Shown: one piece after another, positions 7,228-15,439 of the stretch
Numbering within the stretch: the first letter of the stretch is position 1
Layout of the letters: each line of letters begins with the position of its first letter
NCBI GenBank assembly: GCA_900538465.1
Contig: UPXV01000028.1
Span: 1-37,652 of the forward strand
Source of the DNA: an uncultured Erysipelotrichaceae bacterium
Lineage (GTDB): Bacteria; Bacillota_I; Bacilli_A; Erysipelotrichales; Coprobacillaceae
Direction of reading: 5' to 3'
Length of the DNA stretch: 37,652 bases
Notes under the pieces: model-generated
What the model saw: only the letters and a program-made list of their open reading frames with translations
The model's database searches: none
Told to the model about the DNA's origin: nothing
Position numbers and translations under genes: made by a program

Positions 7228-8112
7228 TTAAACTGTCAAAAAGTGATATAATGCGCCAATTAAGTTCGCTTCATTTTGAAATTCACATGTTAAAATATGT
7301 GGTCTTATTTTCGCATGCGTTAATTTATCAAAAATTATATCTAATCTTTTATTTATTTCATTGATTAAATCATCACGCACACTAATTGCTCCACCTATAA
7401 TTATTTTCTCTGGATCATAAACATATTGTAAATCATAAATACCTTTAGCCATTGCAAAATAATATTTATTAATCATTCTTTCATAGACTTCATCTTCATG
7501 ATAATGATCAAATATATATTTTCCATCTAAAGATGATTCACTAACATTTTTGATTTTAGCTATTTCTTTTAAAATATTCACTGTAGATAAATCTGACCAT
7601 GTTTTTATATTCATGTTTTCCTCATCAACCTCTGAAATCATATAGCCAAATTCGCCACCATGTAAATGTTTTCCTTTATGTATTTTTTTATTCTTAACAA
7701 CTGCTCCTCCAATACCAGTGCCACTGACAATGAAACAGCAATCATTAACATCCTTTCCTGCACCTTTCCATACTTCAGCCAAAGCTGCACAGTTAGCATC
7801 ATTTTCCATTTCAACACGGATATTTAAACGCTTTTCTAAATCTTCTTTTATATTTGGTCCATGTATATAATCATAAGCACTTGAACCACCAATAATTCCT
7901 TTTTGACTATCAACTGCTCCTGGCATGCTTAAAGCAATCCCTTGGATTGAAAAATCAGTATATGAATGATAAGCATTTTCAAAAACTCGATACATTTCCT
8001 CTAAAGATGCAGGAGCAATAACTTTATCTGTTTTTATGACATAACCTTCTTCATTTAATAATCCATATTTAATAGAACTTCCACCAACATCTATACATAA
8101 ATAATATTTCAT
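7228..8112 (-). CDS. ROK family kinase (294 aa)
   Basis: ATP-dependent sugar or amino-sugar kinase of the ROK family: phosphate-1 motif CIDVGGSSIKYGLL (about 5-18), catalytic region MENDANCAALAE with the conserved Asp, and VSGTGIGGAVV. The usual zinc-binding CxCGxxGCxE segment after the ExG region is missing; HLHGGEFGYMI runs on without cysteines, so this is a zinc-free ROK variant. The start at 8112 follows CTAGGAGGAG and overlaps the previous gene's stop as ATGA, implying translational coupling to FAD oxidoreductase 2. An upstream in-frame start at 8166 lies inside that gene and was rejected. Substrate unknown. Confidence 0.88.
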   Translation of the reverse strand: MKYYLCIDVGGSSIKYGLLNEEGYVIKTDKVIAPASLEEMYRVFENAYHSYTDFSIQGIALSMPGAVDSQKGIIGGSSAYDYIHGPNIKEDLEKRLNIRVEMENDANCAALAEVWKGAGKDVNDCCFIVSGTGIGGAVVKNKKIHKGKHLHGGEFGYMISEVDEENMNIKTWSDLSTVNILKEIAKIKNVSESSLDGKYIFDHYHEDEVYERMINKYYFAMAKGIYDLQYVYDPEKIIIGGAISVRDDLINEINKRLDIIFDKLTHAKIRPHILTCEFQNEANLIGALYHFLTV

Positions 8113-9467
8113 AATTCTCCTCCTAGTAAAAATAGGTGATAAACACCTATTTTTTTTTGAATCCATGCTCCTTGCTCAATCAATAAATCTTGTAATTCAT
8201 TTATATCAATATCTCGACATCCAACATTTTGTCTAGCTGCTAAATATGCTGCTACTCCTGCTGCTTGCCCCATTGTAAAACAATTTGGCATAACACGTAA
8301 TGCACTATTGATTAAACGATCAGAGCCAACTGTTCTACCAGCCACTAATAAATTATCTTTTCCTACTGGTAACATACAACGATAGGAAATACCATGTGAT
8401 TCTCCTTCTGGTAAATATTCCATAACCATTTGACTATTTTGATTTGGTAAATGCACATCAATAAAGTAACAATTACGGGCAATTTCATCATCAAAATTAA
8501 CTCTATTCTTAAAATCATCAACACTCATCATATAATCAGCAACAATACGTCGACTTTCTCTAATTCCAACTTGATCTCCAGTATGTATTAATTGTGCTTT
8601 TTCAAATCCTGGTACATATTCTTGTAAAAATTTTGTATAAACTTTTGCTAATTTTCTTCCTTCTATGTCTCCTTTTGTTAATGAAGCTGCATCTGTTCCA
8701 TCAACATGAAAAACATGTCCAAAATTAAATGATACTGTTGTATTACTTAACCAAGAATACGATGATACTCTTTTTCTACCTTGAGGAATATCTCCTTTTT
8801 CTTGAGCTTCAATAACAAGTTTTGAAAATTGATCATCTTCTTGAGTATCTAAATATTTTAATGTTTTTTCTTTATCAACACCCGAAACAACAAAACACAT
8901 CGTTCCCGGTTGAACGGTTGGATCATCTTCGTCTCCTTTTAAGACTGGCGTTTTCGACATATAAGCTATATCTGCATCACCTGTAGCATCAATATAAACT
9001 TTTCCTTTGACAATTGCTCTTCCATTTTTATTTGCAATAACAATTCCTTCAATATCTCTCTCTTCACCTAAAACACGAATGCATGTTGTATGATATAAAA
9101 CATTAACATGACTTGTCATAAGTAAGTCATCACAGACTCTCTTATAGGCTTCTGTATCAATCGTTACCCAATTCAGCTTATTTTGATTCATTTTTTGGCA
9201 CTCACAATTACTCTCACCTAGAGTTTTTTGTAAAATTTCATAAGCAATTCCTTGGCTAACAATATTTTTTCCATCACTATATGGACAAAATGCAGGAATT
9301 GGCATGAACGCTCCTGTTCCACCCGCAAAACCTCTTTGTTCTATCAACAATGTTTTTGATCCATTTCGTGCTGCTGAAACAGCTGCACTTATTCCAGCTG
9401 CTCCACCACCAATAACAACAACATCACCATCAAAAACAACTTCTAATTCTTCTTGTGGTACTAACAT
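8109..9467 (-). CDS. FAD-dependent oxidoreductase 2, FAD_oxidored (PF12831)-like (452 aa)
   Basis: The N-terminal dinucleotide-binding motif is DVVVIGGGAAGISAAVSAAR, followed by GGTGAFMP. The middle holds YIDATGDADIAYMSKTPVL and RESRRIVADY; the C-terminal FAD motif is LLVAGRTVGSDRLINSALR. These match the FAD-dependent family seen beside hydantoinase or carboxylate-degradation genes. The start at 9467 follows TTAGGAG and overlaps the previous gene's end by 7 bp; an ATG nine codons upstream lies deeper in that gene. It ends TGA in an ATGA overlap with the ROK gene. It is a paralogue of the operon's first gene and, with the start chosen there, exactly as long. It presumably oxidises an operon-specific intermediate. 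Confidence 0.88.
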   Translation of the reverse strand: MLVPQEELEVVFDGDVVVIGGGAAGISAAVSAARNGSKTLLIEQRGFAGGTGAFMPIPAFCPYSDGKNIVSQGIAYEILQKTLGESNCECQKMNQNKLNWVTIDTEAYKRVCDDLLMTSHVNVLYHTTCIRVLGEERDIEGIVIANKNGRAIVKGKVYIDATGDADIAYMSKTPVLKGDEDDPTVQPGTMCFVVSGVDKEKTLKYLDTQEDDQFSKLVIEAQEKGDIPQGRKRVSSYSWLSNTTVSFNFGHVFHVDGTDAASLTKGDIEGRKLAKVYTKFLQEYVPGFEKAQLIHTGDQVGIRESRRIVADYMMSVDDFKNRVNFDDEIARNCYFIDVHLPNQNSQMVMEYLPEGESHGISYRCMLPVGKDNLLVAGRTVGSDRLINSALRVMPNCFTMGQAAGVAAYLAARQNVGCRDIDINELQDLLIEQGAWIQKKIGVYHLFLLGGEL

Positions 9468-10117
9468 TTTATTTCTCCTAATTCTGTTTTCCATTGTCCA
9501 ACTAACTCTTCAAACTCTTTCAATGAATATTCACCTTTATCCATGAGTAAAATGTAATCATATATATTTGGGAGGTAGTTTAAATTTAATAATTCTTTAG
9601 CAAATGCATGCGCTGCAATTTCGCTTGTACTCATAATTGTTGAATATAATTGAATTGGTCCTATTTTTAATCTCACAATGGAATCTAATATTTCATTTGT
9701 TGATTGTTGATCAATATATTCATAGAAATGAAATAATTCATGTGCCAAATGAATTTGTGAAACTTCTTCAAATGTTGTATTTTTATGAAACAATTTTTGA
9801 CTTGCTTTTGTCATTTCTTCTAACGATGATTGATAAAGAATAATTTGACTTTGTTCTTTACTTAATTCAATATTCGCTCTAAATTGAACACCATAAAATT
9901 TACCGTTTTGCTTTGCATAAGAAATTTGAATATGATTTTCTTGGCATAATTGTTCAACACTTTTACTTTTATATTGTTTCGCTTTTTCTTTGCCAATTTT
10001 AAGCGATTCTTGTATATAGTATTGATACTTTTCTTTTGGTATTTTATGGAATAATAAATCATTCTTTAAGGCTGCATAAGCTAAAAGTTCATCATTAACA
10101 CATGATATATCTAACAT
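9461..10117 (-). CDS. ImmA/IrrE-like zinc metallopeptidase-fold protein (218 aa)
   Basis: Residues 126-130 read HELFH, an HExxH zincin motif in the context LAHELFHFYEY. About 36 residues on comes SEIAAHAFAKELL, matching the Glu-x2-Ala-x2-Phe-Ala third-ligand motif of ImmA/IrrE-type peptidases. The N-terminal 60 residues are helical and unlike those proteins' usual partners; there is no helix-turn-helix. Presence inside a catabolic operon (15 bp after hyuA-like, overlapping FAD oxidoreductase 2 by 7 bp) is unusual. It may process an operon protein, or the fold may have been recruited as a metal hydrolase for the pathway. The start at 10117 is preferred over 10123 because it sits 6 nt from AGGG. 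Confidence 0.72.
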   Translation of the reverse strand: MLDISCVNDELLAYAALKNDLLFHKIPKEKYQYYIQESLKIGKEKAKQYKSKSVEQLCQENHIQISYAKQNGKFYGVQFRANIELSKEQSQIILYQSSLEEMTKASQKLFHKNTTFEEVSQIHLAHELFHFYEYIDQQSTNEILDSIVRLKIGPIQLYSTIMSTSEIAAHAFAKELLNLNYLPNIYDYILLMDKGEYSLKEFEELVGQWKTELGEIKC

Positions 10118-10132
10118 TCCCATCCCTACTTT

Positions 10133-12277
10133 CTATTGATATGCGACAGCAATAATATCTTCATCTTCTAATACAAATTCTAATTCCACTTCCATAATAG
10201 ATAAAATTTGTTGCAATGATTGAATCCCAGTTAAATCTAACATCTTTTCTTTATAGAATAAGAATAATTTTGGAATTGTATCATTTGCATCTGAATACAC
10301 TGTATTTTCGTTCATAAAATCAATGAAATCAGTTTGAATATTTCCCTTTGTAAATACTAAATATTGAGCATCTTCTTTCCTTAGACGAGCAACCCCTTCA
10401 CGATCTAATACACAAATACGATTAATTTGCTTTTTAACCAAACCAAATAATGCTTTCTTTTGTATTGGAGCATTAAAGAGATTCCAACGTGCAACATTTT
10501 TGATAAATTGCATTGATTCTCCTTCAATATTCATTAATTCACTTGCAATGCTTTGCATTTGTTCAATACTTAAAGCCTCTTGTGTTAAATCTTTAGATCT
10601 CATTTCAGTAGAACCAGTTGCAATTGCCGATAAAATATTTTTTTGAGCATCTATTTCTATCATGACATCTACAGTATCTTCATTTGCACCAGATTTAACT
10701 ATTTTCTCAATAACTTCAGCTCTTATTTTCTTAATATCTTCATCAGTTGGATTAACAACTGTTTTCTCTATTTGTTCTCTTACCATAGCTAAAGCAACAC
10801 CTATTGTTGAAATATATGGCGCATTTTTTGCAATTTGAACCTTATGTCCTGATATGTCACCTAAAGCATATGTGAGAACTGAGGCACTTCCACCGCCTCC
10901 TACAAGTGTTATATAATTTGGATCTAACTGGTAATCATCTATTAATTCATTGACAACTTTTAATACTTTTTGACATGCGATTTGGATAACTTGTTTGGCT
11001 GCGTCTTGAGCAGAAATTCCACAATAATTTCCTAATGCTTCCCATGCTTTCATATTTGCTTTACTATCACTATAAGCATAATCATTTTTTGGAACATATC
11101 CTAATAAATTGGCTGCTCCAGCTAATGTATATGAATATCGTTTATCATGATCACACACAACAATAGCATGGTCTTTTGAATCTCCTTCTTTTGGTGAAAC
11201 AAAAGCGACTTGAGGATTTATCATATTTTCTTCACTTGTAAAACATTCATATTCAATCCCAGCAATATGTGCACTTCTTGGTCCAACATCTACAATTTTT
11301 TGATCACGAACAATAACCATACTTCCACCAGCAATACCTAGTGTTCTTACATCCAAAGACTGTAAATATGTATGATGCCCACCGACTTGAGCATTTTTAA
11401 TCATAACTTTACCATCTTTGATAACTGATATATCAACACTTGTTCCTCCGACTTCAAAAAAGATTCCATCTGTTACCTTTTCATACATCAAAGCACCAGC
11501 AACTCCTGCTGCCAAACCTGAAAGCATTGTTAAAATTGGTCTTTTTCTGACTTCATCAATACTCATGACTCCACCATCACAACGCATAATCATTAATTGT
11601 GATTGAATTTGAGCATCTTTGACTGCTTTTTCTGTCATATTAGCAGTTTCCATCATCTTTGGAATAAGACTAGCATTCACAACTGCTGTTCTTGTTCGCA
11701 CTTTTAATCCATATAATTGAGATATTTCATGTCCTCCAGTTGCAAATAAACCTTTATTGTTTGCTAATTCAATAACCTTTAATTCATTTGTAGGATCATC
11801 TACACTATATGCCTCACTTGCAACAATAACTTTTGACCCTGCATCAAGTAGAGAATCAATTGATTGCTCAATTGATTCATCTGTTAATTTTTTTGAATCT
11901 ATAAATTCATTATAAACTTTTAAATATTTTCCTTGTGCTAATTCTATATCTTCAGTATGAGTTCCACTCTTCGCTGTTGTAATATCGATACCTGTTCCCA
12001 TGCCTAGAACTCCTACTTTTGCAACATCTCCTTCAAGGAGAGCATTAGTTGCTTGAGTGGTACCATGTGCTATAAAATTAACATCATCTGGTGAAATGTT
12101 ATTCTCTTGTAAAATTTCATTGATGATATTGACAATTCCAGTAGCGACTCCACCTGTTGCATCATGTGTTGTAGGTATTTTCTTTTTGGCAATAATTTCA
12201 TAGGTATCATTATCAATGACAACAGCATCCGTGAATGTTCCACCGACATCTATACCAATTCTTACTTTTTTACTCAT
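10133..12277 (-). CDS. HyuA-like hydantoinase/oxoprolinase family protein (714 aa)
   Basis: ATP-dependent amidohydrolase of the HyuA/oxoprolinase-A/acetone-carboxylase-beta superfamily (actin-like ATPase fold). Motifs: RIGIDVGGTFTDAVV (6-20, phosphate binding), HGTTQATNALLEGD (71-84), MRCDGGVMS (231-239), FEVGGTSVDIS (274-284) and LVGGGGSASVL (458-468). The order Hydant_A_N, Hydantoinase_A and a C-terminal extension (about 520-714) is visible. The family cleaves cyclic amides or activates carbonyls with ATP, normally with a HyuB-type subunit; none is encoded here, so it may act alone or with the flanking FAD enzymes. It starts 24 bp after the permease gene with a GGAAGGA ribosome binding site. 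Confidence 0.88.
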   Translation of the reverse strand: MSKKVRIGIDVGGTFTDAVVIDNDTYEIIAKKKIPTTHDATGGVATGIVNIINEILQENNISPDDVNFIAHGTTQATNALLEGDVAKVGVLGMGTGIDITTAKSGTHTEDIELAQGKYLKVYNEFIDSKKLTDESIEQSIDSLLDAGSKVIVASEAYSVDDPTNELKVIELANNKGLFATGGHEISQLYGLKVRTRTAVVNASLIPKMMETANMTEKAVKDAQIQSQLMIMRCDGGVMSIDEVRKRPILTMLSGLAAGVAGALMYEKVTDGIFFEVGGTSVDISVIKDGKVMIKNAQVGGHHTYLQSLDVRTLGIAGGSMVIVRDQKIVDVGPRSAHIAGIEYECFTSEENMINPQVAFVSPKEGDSKDHAIVVCDHDKRYSYTLAGAANLLGYVPKNDYAYSDSKANMKAWEALGNYCGISAQDAAKQVIQIACQKVLKVVNELIDDYQLDPNYITLVGGGGSASVLTYALGDISGHKVQIAKNAPYISTIGVALAMVREQIEKTVVNPTDEDIKKIRAEVIEKIVKSGANEDTVDVMIEIDAQKNILSAIATGSTEMRSKDLTQEALSIEQMQSIASELMNIEGESMQFIKNVARWNLFNAPIQKKALFGLVKKQINRICVLDREGVARLRKEDAQYLVFTKGNIQTDFIDFMNENTVYSDANDTIPKLFLFYKEKMLDLTGIQSLQQILSIMEVELEFVLEDEDIIAVAYQ

Positions 12278-12301
12278 TTTTCATTTCCTTCCTACACTAG
12301 T

Positions 12302-13582
12302 TTAAAAAAATTGAAAACTAGCAATTGTTAATGAAACAATAACTGCTGCTACTGTCCAAATAATTGTTCCTTTTGTCAAATCATTAACTTCTGTTTTTGT
12401 AAAATCTGCTGCCCAAACGTTATGTGTATTTGTTGGATCACAAGTTCCTTGAACTAATCCTTCAACTCTTAAAGCAACCATTGCAGCCATTGGATTCATA
12501 CCTGAAGCGACTAAGATTGCTCCAATTCCACTTCCAAGACCCCACATATTCATTGGACCACGATATAATGCTAATGGGGCTAAAATTGTAAAAATAAGTA
12601 CATAAGCAATTGGTGATGTTGGAATAATAAGTTTAATAACTGGTTGAATAATTGTTGCAACTTGTGGAGCCATAACTGCATTTAATAAAATACCAATTCC
12701 AATCATTAGTCCCATTGCTCCAGCAACGTCTTTTAATCCTTCAACAAATGATGCTGAAATAACTTGTAATGGTCTTTTTGGTAATGTTAATAATAATGCA
12801 ACAAGTATTCCAATAATAACTGCTGGAACAATTGATAAATTGAGTGTAAAAACTAATACAACTGGGACAATAGGACTTAATAACGCTAATGGATTAACAT
12901 TTTTTTGTCCTCTTGCATTATCTCCTGTAGGCATAGCCCAAGATTTTTTAACCATATTTTTACCTTTAATGTTATAAAAGATAAATGCTAAATATGCAAC
13001 AATCATTGGTGCCATAATTAATACATTTGTTGAAAGAATTTTTTGAATATCTAATTTGAACAAATCAACATACATAGCAAGTCCTGAAACATTGATTGTT
13101 CCACCAGTAGTATTGGCTAATAAAAGAATTGCAGCACTTGCAAATGGACTTATTCCTGCAGTTAGCATAATTGGAATAATAATTGTTCCAACTAAGATAA
13201 CCATACCTAAACCATTAGAACCAGCAAAAATAACTGATGCTGCTGCATATAAAACAACTGCAATAATTAATGGTTTATCTCCTGCAAGTTCAGCTGCTTT
13301 TTTGATTATTCCTTTAACAATACCAACTCTATTTAAAACTTGTCCAAAGAAAGAACCAAAAACCAAACCAGCAATTGCTGAACTTAAACGCATTGCTCCT
13401 TGTTCTAATACATTATTCGCAATTGTATAAGTCTCTGGATCACTGGAAATAAATGGAACACCTGCAACAAAAGCAATTAAAATCCCCATTAATGGTAAAG
13501 CAATAATAGTTTGCATTTTCTTTGTCATCATCAATGCTGCAAAAGCAAAGAAAATGACTAAAATTAAAATCCCTTGAATCAT
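12302..13582 (-). CDS. Ion-transporter-superfamily (citrate/gluconate/C4-dicarboxylate-like) permease (426 aa)
   Basis: About 11-12 membrane segments spread over the whole length, with a cytoplasmic basic loop at about 205-228. Helical-hairpin motifs rich in Gly/Asn (FAGSNGLGMVILVG, LLANTTGGTINVSG and the late VQGTCDPTNTHNVWAADF) recall IT-superfamily carriers such as GntP, CitMHS and DcuC, which import organic anions. Position between FAD oxidoreductase 1 and the HyuA-like gene makes it the probable importer of the operon's substrate, likely a carboxylate or cyclic amide. Start and preceding stop overlap as ATGA, so it is translationally coupled. Confidence 0.82.
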   Translation of the reverse strand: MIQGILILVIFFAFAALMMTKKMQTIIALPLMGILIAFVAGVPFISSDPETYTIANNVLEQGAMRLSSAIAGLVFGSFFGQVLNRVGIVKGIIKKAAELAGDKPLIIAVVLYAAASVIFAGSNGLGMVILVGTIIIPIMLTAGISPFASAAILLLANTTGGTINVSGLAMYVDLFKLDIQKILSTNVLIMAPMIVAYLAFIFYNIKGKNMVKKSWAMPTGDNARGQKNVNPLALLSPIVPVVLVFTLNLSIVPAVIIGILVALLLTLPKRPLQVISASFVEGLKDVAGAMGLMIGIGILLNAVMAPQVATIIQPVIKLIIPTSPIAYVLIFTILAPLALYRGPMNMWGLGSGIGAILVASGMNPMAAMVALRVEGLVQGTCDPTNTHNVWAADFTKTEVNDLTKGTIIWTVAAVIVSLTIASFQFF

Positions 13583-14937
13583 TTCTTTTTCTCCTCTATC
13601 TCTAAATATGCATTTTGTTTAATTAATTCATTTTGTATATCACTTACATTTAATTCATTTGGATATTGATCATTTTTAATTGATAACGCTGCAGCGATAC
13701 CAACAGCATGTCCAATTGCTCCTACAGTTGGTGTTGTTCTTATGGCGGCCTGAGCTTCAAAAGATGCACTTACACATCTGCCACAAACCAACAAATTTCG
13801 CACATATGGCGTAATAACAACTCTATATGGTATAGAGTAGTATTCTCCATCCTTTAATTTTCCATGAATTGTTCCTTCACCATCAGGACTATGTACATCA
13901 ATAGGATATGCTGAATGAGCAATTGTATCATCAAATTTTTTTGTTTCAAGAATATCTTGTGCTGTTAGCTGATAATATCCTTCAATTTGTCTTGACCCTC
14001 TTACTCCTATACTTGGTCCAGTAGAAACCACATGAATATTCTCAAAGCCAGGAAGATCACTTTTCATAAAATTTTCTAACTCTTGGCATTGCTTTCTACC
14101 CTCAATTTCTGCTAAACTAATACTGTAAGGATCATTAGGGTCACAATCTAGTATTCTCGTTGTATTAACTATGAATTCTTGTAATTCATTTGTTTCAAAG
14201 AGTAATACATCTTCACGTTGAATATGAATTCTGTTTTCTTGCTTTGCACGAACAAATTCTTTCTCAAATCCAATAACAGATAGCCTAGGAACTTTTGTTA
14301 TGGTTGATATATCATTGTGCATACGCTTGAAATTATCTGGATTATTCTTGATATAGTGAATTAATTTTTCACGATTAACTCCACTTATCTTCATATTTAA
14401 TGTCATAGGTTGAGTCTTATGATCTTTTTTTCTACCTATTTCACATGGGACATTTGCTTTATAAGCTAAATCAGCATCACCACTAGCATCAATATAGATT
14501 TTAGCTTCTATTTTCTCTAAACCTTTTTTATGACAGACTGTGATACTTTTAATCACTTTATCCCTAACTTCAACATCAGCCAACATTGCATGATAAAGAA
14601 TTTGTCCATGGCTTTCTAAAAGCATTGTTTCTAATTCATATTTCATAGCTTCACTATCAAATGGTGTTACTGAATATGTGTAGTTTGTTGAATCTAAAAT
14701 ATGTCCAACTGACTTACCTTTTGCTTGTAAACGTTCAATTAATTCTCCAGTAATACCCTTGATAATCTGTTTGTCTTTGACATGGAATGTCATCATGGGC
14801 CCTACACCTGCAGCTGTAAGTGCGCCACCTAAATACCCATTCTTTTCTACAATAAGAGTTTTAGCACCCAGTCTTGAAGCAGCAATTGCCGCTATCGTTC
14901 CTGAAAAACCCCCTCCAATTATAACAATATCAAATAT
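13579..14937 (-). CDS. FAD-dependent oxidoreductase 1, FAD_oxidored (PF12831)-like (452 aa), apparent AUA start
   Basis: The first in-frame ATG (14796) would cut off the FAD site. Reading the same frame upstream restores FDIVIIGGGFSGTIAAIAA and the VEKNGYLGG segment, the essential Rossmann motif. No ATG, GTG or TTG exists in frame before it; an AGAGGAGG ribosome binding site lies 7 nt from an ATA codon (14937-14935), which I take as the start. The length then equals that of paralogue FAD oxidoreductase 2 (452 aa). Other family motifs: IDASGDADLAYKANVP, RGSRQIEGYY and LLVCGRCVSASFEAQAAIR. First gene of the catabolic operon, right behind a strong promoter and a cre site. Either a rare non-canonical start or a start-codon mutation. 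Confidence 0.82.
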   Translation of the reverse strand: MFDIVIIGGGFSGTIAAIAASRLGAKTLIVEKNGYLGGALTAAGVGPMMTFHVKDKQIIKGITGELIERLQAKGKSVGHILDSTNYTYSVTPFDSEAMKYELETMLLESHGQILYHAMLADVEVRDKVIKSITVCHKKGLEKIEAKIYIDASGDADLAYKANVPCEIGRKKDHKTQPMTLNMKISGVNREKLIHYIKNNPDNFKRMHNDISTITKVPRLSVIGFEKEFVRAKQENRIHIQREDVLLFETNELQEFIVNTTRILDCDPNDPYSISLAEIEGRKQCQELENFMKSDLPGFENIHVVSTGPSIGVRGSRQIEGYYQLTAQDILETKKFDDTIAHSAYPIDVHSPDGEGTIHGKLKDGEYYSIPYRVVITPYVRNLLVCGRCVSASFEAQAAIRTTPTVGAIGHAVGIAAALSIKNDQYPNELNVSDIQNELIKQNAYLEIEEKKK

Positions 14938-14951
14938 ATTTATCCCTCCTC

Positions 14952-14966
14952 TGCAACCGTTTACAA
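14952..14966 (-). promoter_or_regulatory. Catabolite-responsive element (cre), CcpA operator
   Basis: The - strand reads TTGTAAACGGTTGCA, matching 14 of 15 positions of the Bacillus consensus WTGNAARCGNWWWCA. It covers the expected transcription start, a position where CcpA represses. It implies that the operon is shut off when preferred sugars are available. Confidence 0.75.
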
Positions 14967-14970
14967 GATA

Positions 14971-14999
14971 ATTATAGATTTTATTTTCATTAATGTAAA
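14971..14999 (-). promoter_or_regulatory. Promoter of the FAD/HyuA/ROK operon
   Basis: On the - strand TTTACA (14999-14994), exactly 17 bp, TATAAT (14976-14971). The predicted start near 14964 leaves a leader of about 27 nt to the AUA codon. Confidence 0.85.
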
Positions 15000-15015
15000 T
15001 ACTTTTTGGATATTT

Positions 15016-15044
15016 TTTTCATAATTTATACTAAAAAATGAAAA
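15016..15044. promoter_or_regulatory. Inverted repeat upstream of the operon promoter (possible RpiR site)
   Basis: TTTTCAT (15016-15022) and ATGAAAA (15038-15044) form a 7-bp inverted repeat with a 15-bp spacer, upstream of the -35. It could be a regulator site, but the region is very AT-rich and chance is not excluded. Confidence 0.25.
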
Positions 15045-15061
15045 TTTTAATCAAAATATAA

Positions 15062-15096
15062 AAGAATGTACTTATTTTATACTAAAGTACATTCTT
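15062..15096 (-). terminator. Terminator after the small conserved protein
   Basis: 12-bp perfect stem AAGAATGTACTT / AAGTACATTCTT (15062-15073 and 15085-15096). The - strand continues TTATATTTT. The stem overlaps the last codons of the gene. Confidence 0.75.
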
Positions 15097-15381
15097 ATTT
15101 TTTAATTTTTCTATTTCTTCTTTCATTTTATCAATACTTTTTTCTAATAAATCATAATGAGAATCTTGATTTGTTTCATCACTATCTTTTTGATTATTAT
15201 CTTCTATTAGAGATTGTTGCAATAATATATATGAACTGTTTAAAGAAAGCATACCTCCTAAGGTTGCAAAAAAGTTTCCAATGACATCTTGTTCATCAGC
15301 ATTAAAACATTCCATAAAAGTTGCACTCATAACGACAATAAATTGATCAATAACCAAAGGACTAATATTGGGTAAAGGCAT
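15082..15381 (-). CDS. Small acidic protein of unknown function (about 99 aa)
   Basis: Not recognised. The first 60 residues look folded and conserved (LPNISPLVIDQFIVV, then FNADEQDVIGNFFATLGGML), and the last 35 are charged and probably coiled coil (DLLEKSIDKMKEEIEKLK). The length and N-terminal part recall small conserved Bacillota proteins without known role. Start choice is uncertain: ATG 15381 has GGTGA 5 nt upstream, ATG 15387 is the alternative. The gene begins close behind a duplicated SRAP gene tail, suggesting that it once followed SRAP directly in an operon. Its terminator hairpin overlaps the stop codon. Confidence 0.65.
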   Translation of the reverse strand: MPLPNISPLVIDQFIVVMSATFMECFNADEQDVIGNFFATLGGMLSLNSSYILLQQSLIEDNNQKDSDETNQDSHYDLLEKSIDKMKEEIEKLKNKNVL

Positions 15382-15399
15382 AAACATCACCAATATAGT

Positions 15400-15431
15400 C
15401 TATTCATCTTCGTCAAATAATGACTCTTTTA
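15400..15431 (-). pseudogene. Duplicated 3' tail of the SRAP gene
   Basis: Thirty bases (15402-15431) match 17158-17187 at 27 positions and read, in frame, KESLFDEDE-stop, against QESLFDEEE-stop at the end of the intact SRAP gene. The core of 16 bases (15413-15428 and 17169-17184) is identical. The copy has no upstream SRAP sequence. It marks the far boundary of the inserted AAA-ATPase gene, or the remnant of a second SRAP gene. Confidence 0.65.
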
Positions 15432-15439
15432 TGAATTGA

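Noticed and set aside
10133..12277. Classic 5-oxoprolinase or N-methylhydantoinase system
   Set aside because: No HyuB-type partner is encoded and the flanking genes do not match; only the superfamily is claimed.
13056..13430. 124-aa open frame on the + strand
   Set aside because: Antisense to the permease gene; low-complexity composition (Ile, Pro, Thr, Ala runs) mirrors the codons of the opposite strand, and there is no ribosome binding site.
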